Origin: a gamma proteobacterium L18
GTDB taxonomy: Bacteria; Pseudomonadota; Gammaproteobacteria; Pseudomonadales; Pseudomonadaceae
Direction of reading: 5' to 3'
Assembly: GCA_000497835.1 (NCBI GenBank)
Contig: KI547170.1
Coordinates: 325,524-387,410 of the forward strand
DNA: 61,887 nt
Shown here one piece after another: positions 19,667-28,248 of the stretch. A program made the position numbers and the translations under genes. The stretch's first letter is position 1; each line of letters starts with the position of its first letter. Under the pieces are notes generated by a model that did no database searches, was not told the origin of the DNA, and saw nothing but the letters and a program-made list of their open reading frames with translations.

Positions 19667-21090
19667 TGCGCCTGGGGATTCGCATCTTCCTGGTGTATTT
19701 CTTTTTCGTCGGCCTGGCGGGCTACTTCCTGCTGTACACCGTGCGCGAGGAAATCCGCCCGGGCGTGCGTCAGTCCACCGAGGAAACCCTGGTGGACACG
19801 GCCAACCTGCTGGCGGAAATCCTTGAAGCCGACGTCAAGGCCGGCACCCTGCAGCAAAGCCGCCTCAATGAGGTGCTCAAGGCCTACGGCCAGCGCGAGC
19901 CGAACGCCGACATCTGGGGCTTGCAGAAGAACCAGGTCAACCACCGCATCTACGTCACCGACGCCCAGGGCATCGTGCTGCTGGACTCGGCCGGGCAGGC
20001 CGTGGGCCAGGACTATTCGCGCTGGAACGACGTGTACCTGACCTTGCGTGGCCAGTACGGTGCACGCTCTACCCGCAGCGATCCGGCCGACCCCGAGTCG
20101 TCGGTGATGCACGTGGGTGCGCCGATCATGGACGGCGAGCGCATCATCGGCGAGGTCACCGTGGCCAAGCCCAACCGCTCGCTGCAGCCGTACATCGACC
20201 GTTCCGAGCATCGGCTGATGGCCTTCGGCCTGGGCTTGATGGTGCTGGGCTTGCTGGTGGGCGCGGCGCTGTCGTGGTGGCTGACCCGCTCGCTGCGCAA
20301 GCTGACCCACTATGCCCAGGCCGTCAGCCTGGGCGAACGTGCGGCATTGCCGGCCTACAGCGGTGGCGAGCTGGCACTGTTGGCCACTGCCGTGGCGCAC
20401 ATGCGCAGCCAGTTGGAGGGCAAGGATTACGTCGAGCGCTACGTGCACACCCTGACCCACGAACTGAAAAGCCCGCTGGCGGCCATCCGCGGCGCGGCGG
20501 AGTTGCTGCAAGGGCCCATGCCAGCCGAGCAACAACAGCGCTTCGTGGCCAACATCGACCGGGAAAGCGCGCGCCTGCAACAGCTGATCGAACGCCTGCT
20601 GAACCTGGCCATGGTCGAACAGCGCCAAGGCCTGGAAGAGCAGGTGGATGTGCCGGTGGAGGCGCTCGTCCGCCAACTGCTGCATACACAGATGACCCGC
20701 ATCGAAAGCCTGAGCGTACGGTTCGAGACTGCACTGCCGCCCGGCCTGACGCTGCTGGGCGAGCCTTTTCTGCTGCGCCAGGCGCTGAACAACCTGTTGG
20801 ACAACGCCCTGGATTTCAGCCCGGCCGGCGGCGTTTTGCGCCTGTCCCTGGACGGCCAGCAACTGGTGCTGTTCAACCAGGCCGAAGCGATCCCCGAGTA
20901 CGCGCTGGCGCGTCTGAGCGAGCGCTTCTATTCGCTGCCAAGGCCCGGCACCGGGCGCAAAAGCACGGGCCTTGGGCTCAACTTCGTCGAGGAAGTGATG
21001 CAGCTGCATGGTGGCCGCCTGCACATCGGCAATGTCGACGGCGGCGTGGAAGTACGCCTGTGGTTCCCGTGGACGCGCATCTCCACATAA
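19666..21090 (+). CDS. creC: Sensor histidine kinase CreC
   Basis: Membrane kinase (474 aa). It has an N-terminal membrane helix (about 7-25), a periplasmic CreC-type sensor segment to about 180, a second membrane helix (about 185-205), HAMP, then HisKA with H265 in HTLTHELKSPLAAIRG and an ATPase domain with NLLDNALDFSP and STGLGLNFVEEVM. It pairs with CreB immediately upstream. All catalytic boxes are intact. Confidence 0.93.
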   Translation: MRLGIRIFLVYFFFVGLAGYFLLYTVREEIRPGVRQSTEETLVDTANLLAEILEADVKAGTLQQSRLNEVLKAYGQREPNADIWGLQKNQVNHRIYVTDAQGIVLLDSAGQAVGQDYSRWNDVYLTLRGQYGARSTRSDPADPESSVMHVGAPIMDGERIIGEVTVAKPNRSLQPYIDRSEHRLMAFGLGLMVLGLLVGAALSWWLTRSLRKLTHYAQAVSLGERAALPAYSGGELALLATAVAHMRSQLEGKDYVERYVHTLTHELKSPLAAIRGAAELLQGPMPAEQQQRFVANIDRESARLQQLIERLLNLAMVEQRQGLEEQVDVPVEALVRQLLHTQMTRIESLSVRFETALPPGLTLLGEPFLLRQALNNLLDNALDFSPAGGVLRLSLDGQQLVLFNQAEAIPEYALARLSERFYSLPRPGTGRKSTGLGLNFVEEVMQLHGGRLHIGNVDGGVEVRLWFPWTRIST

Positions 21091-21097
21091 TCTCCAC
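21082..21097 (+). promoter_or_regulatory. cre-tag-like direct repeat before creD
   Basis: TCCAC-N6-TCCAC (period 11 nt) at the end of creC, 67 nt before the creD start. The CreB target in E. coli and Aeromonas is TTCAC-N6-TTCAC, so each half differs by one base with identical spacing. A role in CreB control of creD is likely but inferred. Confidence 0.55.
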
Positions 21098-21163
21098 ACA
21101 ACGCCCATAAAGCGCCCATTCGGCGCTTGCACACTCGCTCCATTGCCAAGGAGCGAGCCCCCC

Positions 21164-22525
21164 ATGAACCGAAACCTGAGCGTCAAACTGGCCATGATCA
21201 CCGCGCTGATCGTGTTGCTGCTGATTCCCCTTTTACTGATCGGCAACCTGATCAGCGAGCGCCAGGCGCGCCGCGACGTGGTACTCGATGACATCGCCCG
21301 CAGTTCCAGCACCAACCAGCAACTCAGCGGCCCGGTGCTGGTGGTGCCGTACCGCAAGACCGAGCGCGAGTGGAAAACCGACGACAAGACCGGCAACCGC
21401 TATCAGCAGGAATCCCACTCTTCGGGCCGTCTGTATTTTCTGCCGCAGCGCTTCGACCTGGCGGCGGACCTGCGCACTGAACTGCGCGCTCGTGGCATCT
21501 ACGAAGCGCGGCTGTACCACGCCAGCAACCATATCGAGGCTGATTTCCAGCTGCCGGCGCAGTTGGGCATCACCGACAACCTGGCCGATTATCAGTTTGA
21601 GGCGCCGTTTCTGGCGGTGGGTATCAGCGATATTCGCGGCATCGAGGCCGGGCTGAAGCTGGAACTCGATGGCCAGCGCCTGGAGTTTCAACCGGGCACC
21701 CAGGTGGGCTGGCTAGGCAACGGCGTGCATGTGCAGTTGCCAATGCTGGATGCCAGCCAGGCCAGGCAGTTGAAGATCGGTTTCGACCTGGGCCTGCAGG
21801 GCACTGGCCGCTTCAATGTGCTGCCCGTAGGCCGCGAGTCGTCCGTGGCGCTCAAGGCCGACTGGCCGCATCCAAGCTTCGTTGGCGATTACCTGCCCGT
21901 GCAGCGCAGCGTGGAGGCCAGTGGCTTCACCGCGCAATGGCAAACGTCGTTCTTCTCCACCAACCTGCAAGAGCGCCTGGACATCTGCGTGCAGAGCCTG
22001 GATTGCGATAATTTCCGCAACACCACTTTCGGGGTCAACCTGGTGGACCCGGTGGACCAGTATCTGAAGGCTGATCGTGCGATCAAATACGCGTTGCTTT
22101 TCGTCGCCCTGACATTTGCCGGCTTCTTCCTGTTCGAAGTGCTCAAGCGCCTGGCCATTCACCCGATGCAGTACGCCCTGGTGGGGTTTGCCCTGGCGTT
22201 GTTCTACCTGCTGTTGCTGTCGTTGGCCGAGCACATTGGCTTTGCCTTGGCGTATGGGCTGTCGGCCAGTGGTTGCGTGCTGTTGATTGGTTTCTATGTG
22301 AGCCATGTGCTGCACAGCTGGCGCAACGGGCTGGGGTTCGGTGCCGGGCTGGCCGCCTTGTATGGCTTGCTGTTCGGGTTGTTGAGTGCCGAGGATTACG
22401 CGCTGCTGATGGGCTCGCTGCTGCTGTTTGCCATGCTGGGCCTGTTCATGGTGCTGACCCGTCGGCTGGACTGGTACGGCGTGGGGCAGGGCAAGGCCGT
22501 GCAGGAGGTGGGTAATGTTGCGTGA
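21164..22525 (+). CDS. creD: Cell envelope integrity protein CreD
   Basis: Inner-membrane protein of 453 aa. The N-terminal helix (MITALIVLLLIPLLLIGNLI) is followed by a large periplasmic domain to about 300, with the family sequence LIVPY-like LVVPYRKTE and FNVLPVGRE. A cluster of about five to six membrane helices forms the C-terminal third (LFVALTFAGFFLFEVLKRL onwards). It is the main effector gene of CreBC. The start at 21164 is supported by AAGGAGCGAG. The 3' end overlaps a small open frame with a perfect ribosome site. Confidence 0.93.
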   Translation: MNRNLSVKLAMITALIVLLLIPLLLIGNLISERQARRDVVLDDIARSSSTNQQLSGPVLVVPYRKTEREWKTDDKTGNRYQQESHSSGRLYFLPQRFDLAADLRTELRARGIYEARLYHASNHIEADFQLPAQLGITDNLADYQFEAPFLAVGISDIRGIEAGLKLELDGQRLEFQPGTQVGWLGNGVHVQLPMLDASQARQLKIGFDLGLQGTGRFNVLPVGRESSVALKADWPHPSFVGDYLPVQRSVEASGFTAQWQTSFFSTNLQERLDICVQSLDCDNFRNTTFGVNLVDPVDQYLKADRAIKYALLFVALTFAGFFLFEVLKRLAIHPMQYALVGFALALFYLLLLSLAEHIGFALAYGLSASGCVLLIGFYVSHVLHSWRNGLGFGAGLAALYGLLFGLLSAEDYALLMGSLLLFAMLGLFMVLTRRLDWYGVGQGKAVQEVGNVA

Positions 22526-22664
22526 AGAACAGCGCTGGGCGCAGGGGCTGCTGGAGCTGCTGCAGCGCAACTGTGGGACCGGGCGAAGCTCGGGAAAAGG
22601 CCGCCCAGACCAACCGCGTCGCCCGCTTCCCGAGCTGACGCCCGGTCCCACATCTAACCTGTAG
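22515..22664 (+). CDS. Possible small ORF after creD, tail made of repeat sequence
   Basis: ATG at 22515 lies 5 nt after a perfect AGGAGGT and overlaps the creD stop. It encodes 49 aa: an amphipathic start (MLREEQRWAQGLLELLQRN), then low-complexity sequence that is simply the translated REP pair at 22571-22652. Either a short real peptide lost its original C-terminus to REP insertion, or the strong ribosome site only serves termination/reinitiation. I do not recognise a family. Confidence 0.35.
   Translation: MLREEQRWAQGLLELLQRNCGTGRSSGKGRPDQPRRPLPELTPGPTSNL
22571..22652. repeat. REP pair, 'GTGGGACCGGGCGAAGC' family
   Basis: Inverted copies of TGTGGGACCGGGCGAAGCTC just after creD, followed by a single TGTAGCAGC unit near 22663. 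Confidence 0.8.
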
Positions 22665-22690
22665 CAGCGGCCGTCAGGTCGCGTCGCCCG

Positions 22691-22750
22691 CATCGCGGCC
22701 AAGGCCGGCTCCTACCCCGGCCGGTGTAGGAGCCGACTTTAGTCGCGATG
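22691..22750. repeat. REP pair, 'GTAGGAGCCGAC' family
   Basis: CATCGCGGCCAAGGCCGGC and inverted GTAGGAGCCGACTTTAGTC. It lies immediately beside the previous REP pair, so two families are stacked in one gap between convergent genes. Confidence 0.85.
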
Positions 22751-22778
22751 CAGACGACGCGGTTTACGGGGGGCGTTG

Positions 22779-22952
22779 CTATCTGCGCAAGGCATGCACG
22801 CTGATCAGCGCCGGCACCCCCAGGCCAATCCACGATAACCAGTCCCAGGCGCCATCGCCCAGCAGGGCGGCGAACAACCCCGCCGCGCCCAGCAGGCCGA
22901 TCACCAAAGGGGCACCGAACATCGGCCAGAACCGCGAACGCTTGCGGCTCAT
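22779..22952 (-). CDS. Small hydrophobic membrane protein
   Basis: A 57-aa peptide (MSRKRSRFWPMFG...) with a basic N-terminus and two hydrophobic stretches (LVIGLLGAAGLFAALL and WLSWIGLGVPALISVHAL). Its start overlaps the stop of the PepSY gene (ATGA, 22949-22952), so it is the last gene of that unit. I do not recognise a named family. It may assist the PepSY protein in iron handling. Confidence 0.7.
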   Translation of the reverse strand: MSRKRSRFWPMFGAPLVIGLLGAAGLFAALLGDGAWDWLSWIGLGVPALISVHALRR

Positions 22953-24049
22953 GCCTTCACCTTGCGCCGTACCCACCACAGGTACAGCCCGCTGATGAGT
23001 ACCACGATGGTCAGCACATCCAGTACTGCCCACAGGATTTGCATCGGCCGGCCGCCGTAGTCGCCGTAGTGCAGCGGTTGCGACAGACCCAGGGCATCCA
23101 TGTACCACGGGCGTTCGCCCACCGCGGTGACGGCCAGGGTGCTGGCGTCGATCAGTACCGGGGTCAGCAAGTGCGAGGTCAGGTGGCTGGCACCTTTCAT
23201 GAACACCGCATAGTGGTGCGCGCTGGAGAACAGGGTGCCTGGGAAGGCGATGAAGTCCGCTTTCATGCCCGGCGCCGCCGCTTCGGCAATCTCCAGCAGG
23301 CGGCTGGCGGGGGCCAGCGACGTGAGCGGTGGTGCGTCGTGATAAGGCGCCACCATCGCCGCCAGGGTGTCACTGCGCCAGGCGTCGATCAACAGGTCGG
23401 CGCAGGCGTTGACCACGCCGGTCACGCCCACGACGGTCGCCCAGGTCAGGGTGACGATGCCGATCAGGTTATGCAGGTCCAGCCAGCGCACCCGCCGCGA
23501 TTTGTCCCGGCGTACGTTGGCGAACTTCTGCCGGCCCATGAACGGTGCGTACAGCACCACGCCCGAGACGATCGCCACGACAAACAGCAGCCCCATGAAC
23601 GCCAGCAGCAGCTTGCCCGGCAGCCCGGCGTACATGTCCACATGCAGGCGTAGCATCACCATCATGAAACCGCCGTTGGCGGCCGGGGTTTCCACCGCCT
23701 CGCCGGTGCGGGTGTCGAGGCTGAAGGTGTGCGAGGAATTGGGTTCGGTGCCAGGCGTGGCGGCGGTAATGGCGAACATGCCTTCGGGCTGGTCTTCATC
23801 CCAGCCGAAGTACTGCACCACCTCGCCCGGGCGGTGCGCCAGGGCCGCCTGCACCAGTTGCTGGAGATCAAGCTTCGGGGTGTTGGCGGGCAGCTCGCGG
23901 TAATGCGGAGCGTCGCCCAGCAGCTCTTCCATCTCGTGATGGAACACCAAGGGCAGGCCAGTGACGGCCAGCAACAACAGGAACAGCGTGCAGATCAGGC
24001 TGGTCCAGGTATGAATAAAGGACCAGCGACGAATAGTGTTACTTTTCAT
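22949..24049 (-). CDS. PepSY-associated membrane protein
   Basis: A 366-aa inner-membrane protein of the PepSY_TM family with four predicted helices: WTSLICTLFLLLLAVTGLPLVF near 15-37, LLLAFMGLLFVVAIVSGVVLY near 150, LIGIVTLTWATVVGVTGVVN near 195, and a C-terminal one before WWVRRKVKA. Helix histidines (FHHEMEE, LRLHVDM, LHNLIG) could hold haem. Members next to siderophore receptors are proposed ferric-siderophore reductases. It lies downstream of the TonB receptor beyond a terminator, so it is probably read through at a reduced level. Confidence 0.85.
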   Translation of the reverse strand: MKSNTIRRWSFIHTWTSLICTLFLLLLAVTGLPLVFHHEMEELLGDAPHYRELPANTPKLDLQQLVQAALAHRPGEVVQYFGWDEDQPEGMFAITAATPGTEPNSSHTFSLDTRTGEAVETPAANGGFMMVMLRLHVDMYAGLPGKLLLAFMGLLFVVAIVSGVVLYAPFMGRQKFANVRRDKSRRVRWLDLHNLIGIVTLTWATVVGVTGVVNACADLLIDAWRSDTLAAMVAPYHDAPPLTSLAPASRLLEIAEAAAPGMKADFIAFPGTLFSSAHHYAVFMKGASHLTSHLLTPVLIDASTLAVTAVGERPWYMDALGLSQPLHYGDYGGRPMQILWAVLDVLTIVVLISGLYLWWVRRKVKA

Positions 24050-24071
24050 TTCACGGGAGTCCGAAATAACA

Positions 24072-24093
24072 AAGCCGCCCCGGAGGGCGGCTT
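24072..24093 (-). terminator. Terminator between receptor and PepSY gene
   Basis: AAGCCGCCC-loop-GGGCGGCTT, a perfect 9-bp stem with a 4-nt loop, followed on the minus strand by TTTGTTATTT. It probably makes the receptor far more abundant than the downstream membrane proteins. Confidence 0.75.
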
Positions 24094-24115
24094 GTTTAGT
24101 TACTGCAAGGCAGCA

Positions 24116-26551
24116 TCACCATTTGTAGTTCACGCTGGCGAGCACGTTACGGCGATCGCCATAGTAGCAGTAGAAGCCGTCGCATGTAGCGATGTATTCC
24201 TTATCGAAGACGTTATTTGCGTTTACCGACAGGCTGGCGCCTTTAAGGCTATTGCTGATTTGGCCGAGGTCGTAATGAACAGCTGCGTCATAGACGGTGT
24301 AGTCGCTGCTGTGACCGTCAGATTTGTCCCGCACGTAGGCTAGGCTGCCGATTGCCACGTTATCAGTAGCACCGACGTAACGCACGCCGAAGCCAATACC
24401 GAAGCCTTCCAATAGGCCTGTGCGCCACGTGTAGTCAGCCCAAGCCGATGCCGAATTCTCCGGCGTCAGTGGCAATGGGCGGTTCTTGTCCAGCGGGTTT
24501 GTGACTTTAGTCATCTTGCTGTTGGCATAAGTGTAGGCGGCCGTCAGCTTGAGATTTTCATTTACGTTGCCCACCGCCTCAAGCTCAAAGCCACGAACTT
24601 TAGCTTCACCCACTGGTGTACTGGTACCCAAAGTGTCGGTGACTACGATATTCTCGCGAGTCAGGTCATAGGCTGCTGCTGTAAACAGCATGTCGGTGCC
24701 TGGCGGTTGATATTTCAAGCCTACTTCGTATTGTTTTCCGGTGCTTGGACGGAACCCGGCGCCATTGTTGCCGCCTGCCTCCGGTTGGAAAGACTCGGCA
24801 TAGGAAATGTAAGGGGTGAAACCAGAATCAAATACATAACTCAGCGCAGCATTGCCGGTAAAGGCGTTGTCGCGACGAGTGTCGGTAGCGCCCCCAGCGT
24901 TATAGAACTTTGAGCCTACATGCAGGAAGTCTTCGCGACCACCTAACGTCAAGCGCCAATTATCCAAGGCCATTTGGTCCTGAAGGTACACGCCAGTGTC
25001 TCGCAACTTCTGGTCGTAGTTGTTGTAGGCCGTGTATGAGACGTTGCTGAAATCCTGGCCGTAAATTGGAGTGATAATGTTGCTTGCAGGCGCCGCACCG
25101 TACAGCCACTTATAGTTGGTGTTGACTCGTTGATGATCAAGTCCCAGCAGAAGGGTGTGCTTCACACTTCCGGTGTCGAAATCGGCTTGTAAATTGTTGT
25201 CAATGGCAAACTGGCTGATATCTTCATTGACGATGTTGGCTCCACGTTGAACAGTGCCGTCATCGCTTACGGAACCATAGTAGCCACCAGCAGTGATGCC
25301 TTGGAACGACAGATCACTTTTGGTGTAGCGTAGATTTTGGCGGAACTGCCAGACGTCGTTAAAGCGATGTTCAAACGAGTAACCCAGTGCGTAGTAGGTC
25401 TTGTCGTAGAATTCCCAATCAGGATCGCCAAGATTTTCATGGTACTTAACGGTGCCAGCTGGAGTCGACAGCTTGGTGCCTTGTAAAGGCAAGAATTGGC
25501 TGGTAATGCCTGTATCGTCACGAGTGAACTGGCTGAGGAAAGTTAGTTTCGTGTCAGAGTCGATATTCCAAGTCAGGCTGGGTGCAATGTTGTACCGCTT
25601 GTCGTCGACGTGGTCGATGGTCGTGCCGCTATCACGAATCACACCGCTGACGCGGTAGAGCAGCCTGCCCTCATCATCAATGGGACCCGTGCTGTCGAAA
25701 CTGATTTGCTTACGGTAGTAGCTGCCAACTTGTGCCTGGATTTCGTGACTGGCCTCCGCTTCAGGGCGGCGGCTCACCATGTCCAGCAAGCCACCCGGTG
25801 GGGTTTGTCCGTAGACCGACGACGCTGGGCCACGCAGCAATGCTACGCGCTCCAAGTCCCAGGTTTCCATTTTTGGCATGGTGTAGGAGCCCTTTGGCAG
25901 CGGCAATCCGTCCAAGAACTGGGTAGGTTCGAACCCTCGGACCTTGAGCCATTCTGCTCGGCTATCGCTGCCGTAGCTGCTGGCGATTACACCGGGCATG
26001 TAGCGGACGGCATCATCCAGATTCTGAACCGCGCGATCTTGCATTTGGTCTCGGGTGGCGACGGACACCGAGCGAGGCATTTCCGCTAGTGCTGTGTCAG
26101 TTTTGGTCCCAGCTGCAGTGCGCGTAGCACGGAAGCCTTGAGTTGGCCCCCACGCACTTTCCGAGTCTCCCGCCGCATTCACGTTGGTGTCAGGCAGCGC
26201 CAGTGTCCCTTCTGGCGCTGCGATCAACGTAAAAGTGCCGGCGCTGGTCTGCACCAGTTGCAGGCCGCTGCCGGCCAGGGCCTGGCGCAGTGCACCGGCC
26301 GCATCGAACTGTCCATGCACCGCCGCGCTGGTCTTGCCTGCTACCAGGCCCGGCTCGATGGCCAGTACCAGGCCAGCGCCGCTGGCGATCTGGTTCAACG
26401 TGCTGGCCAAGGGGGCGGCCGGCAGGTTGTAGCTGCGCAGCTGGCTGGCCTGTTCGGCGGCCTGCAGGGCAGTACTGGTCATGGGGACGGCTAGGGCAAT
26501 GGCGACAGCCATGAGGCTGGGCCGTAGCAGCGATTCGAGCGAGCGGGACAT
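24116..26551 (-). CDS. TonB-dependent siderophore receptor with signalling domain (FiuA-position)
   Basis: Outer-membrane transducer of 811 aa. The signal peptide ends near AALQAA-like TALQAAEQ at about 33. An STN signalling domain spans about 40-112 (AAPLASTLNQIASGAGL), followed by a plug (EMPRSVSVATRDQMQDRAVQNLDDAVRYM, LLRGPASSVYGQTPPGG) and a 22-strand barrel ending in the aromatic residue of VNYKW. It signals ferric-siderophore binding through the FecR-like gene to the FecI-like gene. In KT2440 this position holds the ferrichrome receptor FiuA. Barrel-coding DNA is about 50% GC (60 of 120 bases at 24901-25020) against about 69% for the signalling domain (83 of 120 at 26281-26400), so the ligand may differ. 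Confidence 0.93.
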   Translation of the reverse strand: MSRSLESLLRPSLMAVAIALAVPMTSTALQAAEQASQLRSYNLPAAPLASTLNQIASGAGLVLAIEPGLVAGKTSAAVHGQFDAAGALRQALAGSGLQLVQTSAGTFTLIAAPEGTLALPDTNVNAAGDSESAWGPTQGFRATRTAAGTKTDTALAEMPRSVSVATRDQMQDRAVQNLDDAVRYMPGVIASSYGSDSRAEWLKVRGFEPTQFLDGLPLPKGSYTMPKMETWDLERVALLRGPASSVYGQTPPGGLLDMVSRRPEAEASHEIQAQVGSYYRKQISFDSTGPIDDEGRLLYRVSGVIRDSGTTIDHVDDKRYNIAPSLTWNIDSDTKLTFLSQFTRDDTGITSQFLPLQGTKLSTPAGTVKYHENLGDPDWEFYDKTYYALGYSFEHRFNDVWQFRQNLRYTKSDLSFQGITAGGYYGSVSDDGTVQRGANIVNEDISQFAIDNNLQADFDTGSVKHTLLLGLDHQRVNTNYKWLYGAAPASNIITPIYGQDFSNVSYTAYNNYDQKLRDTGVYLQDQMALDNWRLTLGGREDFLHVGSKFYNAGGATDTRRDNAFTGNAALSYVFDSGFTPYISYAESFQPEAGGNNGAGFRPSTGKQYEVGLKYQPPGTDMLFTAAAYDLTRENIVVTDTLGTSTPVGEAKVRGFELEAVGNVNENLKLTAAYTYANSKMTKVTNPLDKNRPLPLTPENSASAWADYTWRTGLLEGFGIGFGVRYVGATDNVAIGSLAYVRDKSDGHSSDYTVYDAAVHYDLGQISNSLKGASLSVNANNVFDKEYIATCDGFYCYYGDRRNVLASVNYKW

Positions 26552-26641
26552 GCGGGCACTCCTGACAGGGAATATTTCTCAATTGCCTGTGTGCCGGACG
26601 AGATTGAAAAAGTGATAGGGCTGATCGAAAATAATTTCGAT

Positions 26642-27622
26642 TTAGATCTTGGGTGGGGCGGCTGGGCGTTCTTCCAGGCTGACCCACCAGCGCGTGTGTT
26701 GCTGGATCTGGATGGGCAGGGTGGGCAGCAGGGCGCGCAGGGCCAGGTCGGTGTCCTTGAGCGGGAAGCTGCCGGTGATGCGCAGGTCGGCCACCTTGGG
26801 GCTCACGCCCAGGTAACCGCTGCGGTAGCGCGACAGTTCATGGGCCAGGTCGCCCAGGCGGGCGTTGTCCACCACCAGCATGCCGCGGGTCCAGGCGTCG
26901 GCGCCGGGGCTGAGGGCAACGGCCTCGCCCAGGGCGCTGCGCTGCATCAGCATTTGCTGGCCTTCGTGCAACACCACTTCGCCGGGTAGTTCGCGGGCAT
27001 GGGCGGCCACAGCTGACTGCAGCACGCTCAGGCGGGTGCCTTCGGCTTCGCGGCGCACCAGGAAACGGGTGCCCAGGGCGCGCAGGCGGCCGTCGCTGGT
27101 TTCGACAATCAAGGGCCGCTGCTCGCCGGGCGGGTGGCCGGTGTGCACCATGATTTCGCCTTCACGCAGCACGATCAGGCGCTGGTCCTGATCAAAGCGG
27201 ATGTCCACGGCGCTGTGGGTGTTGAGTTCCACTTCGGTACCGTCGGCCAGGGTCAGGGTGCGCTGCTCGCCGGTGGCGGTGCGCTGGTCGGCCAGCCAGT
27301 AGTCCAGCGGTTGCCATTTCTTCAGGCCCAAGGTGGTCAGGCCCAGTACCAACACCACGCTGGCCAGGCCGCTGCCCAGTTTGCGCAGGCGTTTGCGGGC
27401 GCTGCCGGCACTGCTCAGCAGGGCCTTGCGGCCGGCTGCCGGGGCCACGCGCAGGCGCTGGTCGAGCATGCCCAGTTGCTGCCAGGCACGGGCGTGCTCC
27501 TCGTTGGCGGCGTACCACAGGGCGAATTCGGCCTGCTGCGTGGGGTTGCTGGCATCCAGCGACAGTTGCCACTCGATGGCGGCGTCCAGCACGCGTGCCG
27601 AGACCGGGCCATTGCCGATCAT
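26642..27622 (-). CDS. FecR-like sigma regulator
   Basis: A 326-aa single-pass inner-membrane regulator. The N-terminal cytoplasmic domain (DAAIEWQLSLDASNPTQQAEFALWYAANEEHARAW region, DUF4880 type) binds the sigma factor. A membrane helix lies at about 82-102, then comes a periplasmic FecR domain (EQRTLTLADGTEVELNT, REGEIMVHTGH, RALGTRF). It relays the receptor's STN signal to the FecI-like sigma factor. It overlaps the sigma gene by 4 nt (27619-27622). Confidence 0.93.
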   Translation of the reverse strand: MIGNGPVSARVLDAAIEWQLSLDASNPTQQAEFALWYAANEEHARAWQQLGMLDQRLRVAPAAGRKALLSSAGSARKRLRKLGSGLASVVLVLGLTTLGLKKWQPLDYWLADQRTATGEQRTLTLADGTEVELNTHSAVDIRFDQDQRLIVLREGEIMVHTGHPPGEQRPLIVETSDGRLRALGTRFLVRREAEGTRLSVLQSAVAAHARELPGEVVLHEGQQMLMQRSALGEAVALSPGADAWTRGMLVVDNARLGDLAHELSRYRSGYLGVSPKVADLRITGSFPLKDTDLALRALLPTLPIQIQQHTRWWVSLEERPAAPPKI

Positions 27623-28137
27623 GTCGGTTCACCGTACAAGGCCACGTAGCACTGGCGCATGCCCTGGGCCAGGTACTGGCGTACGCGAGGCACCGACACG
27701 CCCAGGCGTTCGGCGATCTCGGCGTGGCCCAGGCCTTCCAGGCGGTTGAGCAGGAAGGCGCTGCGGGCCTTGCTCGACAGCTTGCCGAGCATCTGGTCGA
27801 TGGCCTGCAGGTCCTCAAGGATCAGTTGCTGTTCTTCGGGGGAAGGCTGCTCGCCTTCCGGGATCAGCATCAGTTCGGCCAGGTAGGCCTGTTCCAGTGC
27901 GGCGCGGCGGAAGTGGTCGAACAGCAGGCCCTTGGCGATGGCGGCCAGGAATGCCCGGGGCTGGCGCGGGGCGCTCAACTCGTCGCGGCTGAGCAGGCGC
28001 ACGAAGGTGTCCTGGCTCAGGTCCTCGGCGCGCTGGGCGCAGGCGATGTTGCGCCGCAGCCAGGCAAGCAGCCAGCCGCGATGGTCGCGATAAAGCGTAC
28101 CGACCAGCTCACCATGAGGGCTATGGGCTGACGACAA
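27619..28137 (-). CDS. FecI-like ECF sigma factor
   Basis: Iron-responsive sigma factor of about 172 aa. Region 2 contains AEDLSQDTFVRLL and AFLAAIAKGLLFDHFRR; region 4 contains AFLLNRLEGLGHAEIAERLGVSVPRVRQYLAQGMRQC. It drives transcription of the receptor gene once released by the FecR-like protein. No ATG fits. I prefer TTG at 28137, which has GGGGA just upstream; TTG at 28155 would add six residues. In KT2440 the equivalent is FiuI. Confidence 0.92.
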   Translation of the reverse strand: MSSAHSPHGELVGTLYRDHRGWLLAWLRRNIACAQRAEDLSQDTFVRLLSRDELSAPRQPRAFLAAIAKGLLFDHFRRAALEQAYLAELMLIPEGEQPSPEEQQLILEDLQAIDQMLGKLSSKARSAFLLNRLEGLGHAEIAERLGVSVPRVRQYLAQGMRQCYVALYGEPT

Positions 28138-28165
28138 GACGTTCCCCGAATGCAAGTGTTCAAAC

Positions 28166-28184
28166 TAACGAGAATTATTCGCGA
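28166..28184 (-). promoter_or_regulatory. Fur-box-like site before the FecI-type sigma gene
   Basis: On the minus strand the 19 bases read GCGAATAATTCTCGTT in the core, an imperfect palindrome similar to Fur targets, about 30 nt before the start codon. FecI-type genes in pseudomonads are normally Fur-repressed, which supports the reading. Confidence 0.5.
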
Positions 28185-28248
28185 TTGTGTCAGGAGTGAT
28201 GTCGTTTCGCAATTGGCGTTCGTCGGTGGAATTGTATCGTTTGGTTCC

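Noticed and set aside
24116..28137. Genomic island around the iron cassette
   Set aside because: Only the receptor's plug/barrel part is A/T-rich; the sigma, FecR-like and PepSY genes have normal composition, and no integrase, tRNA or direct repeats flank it.
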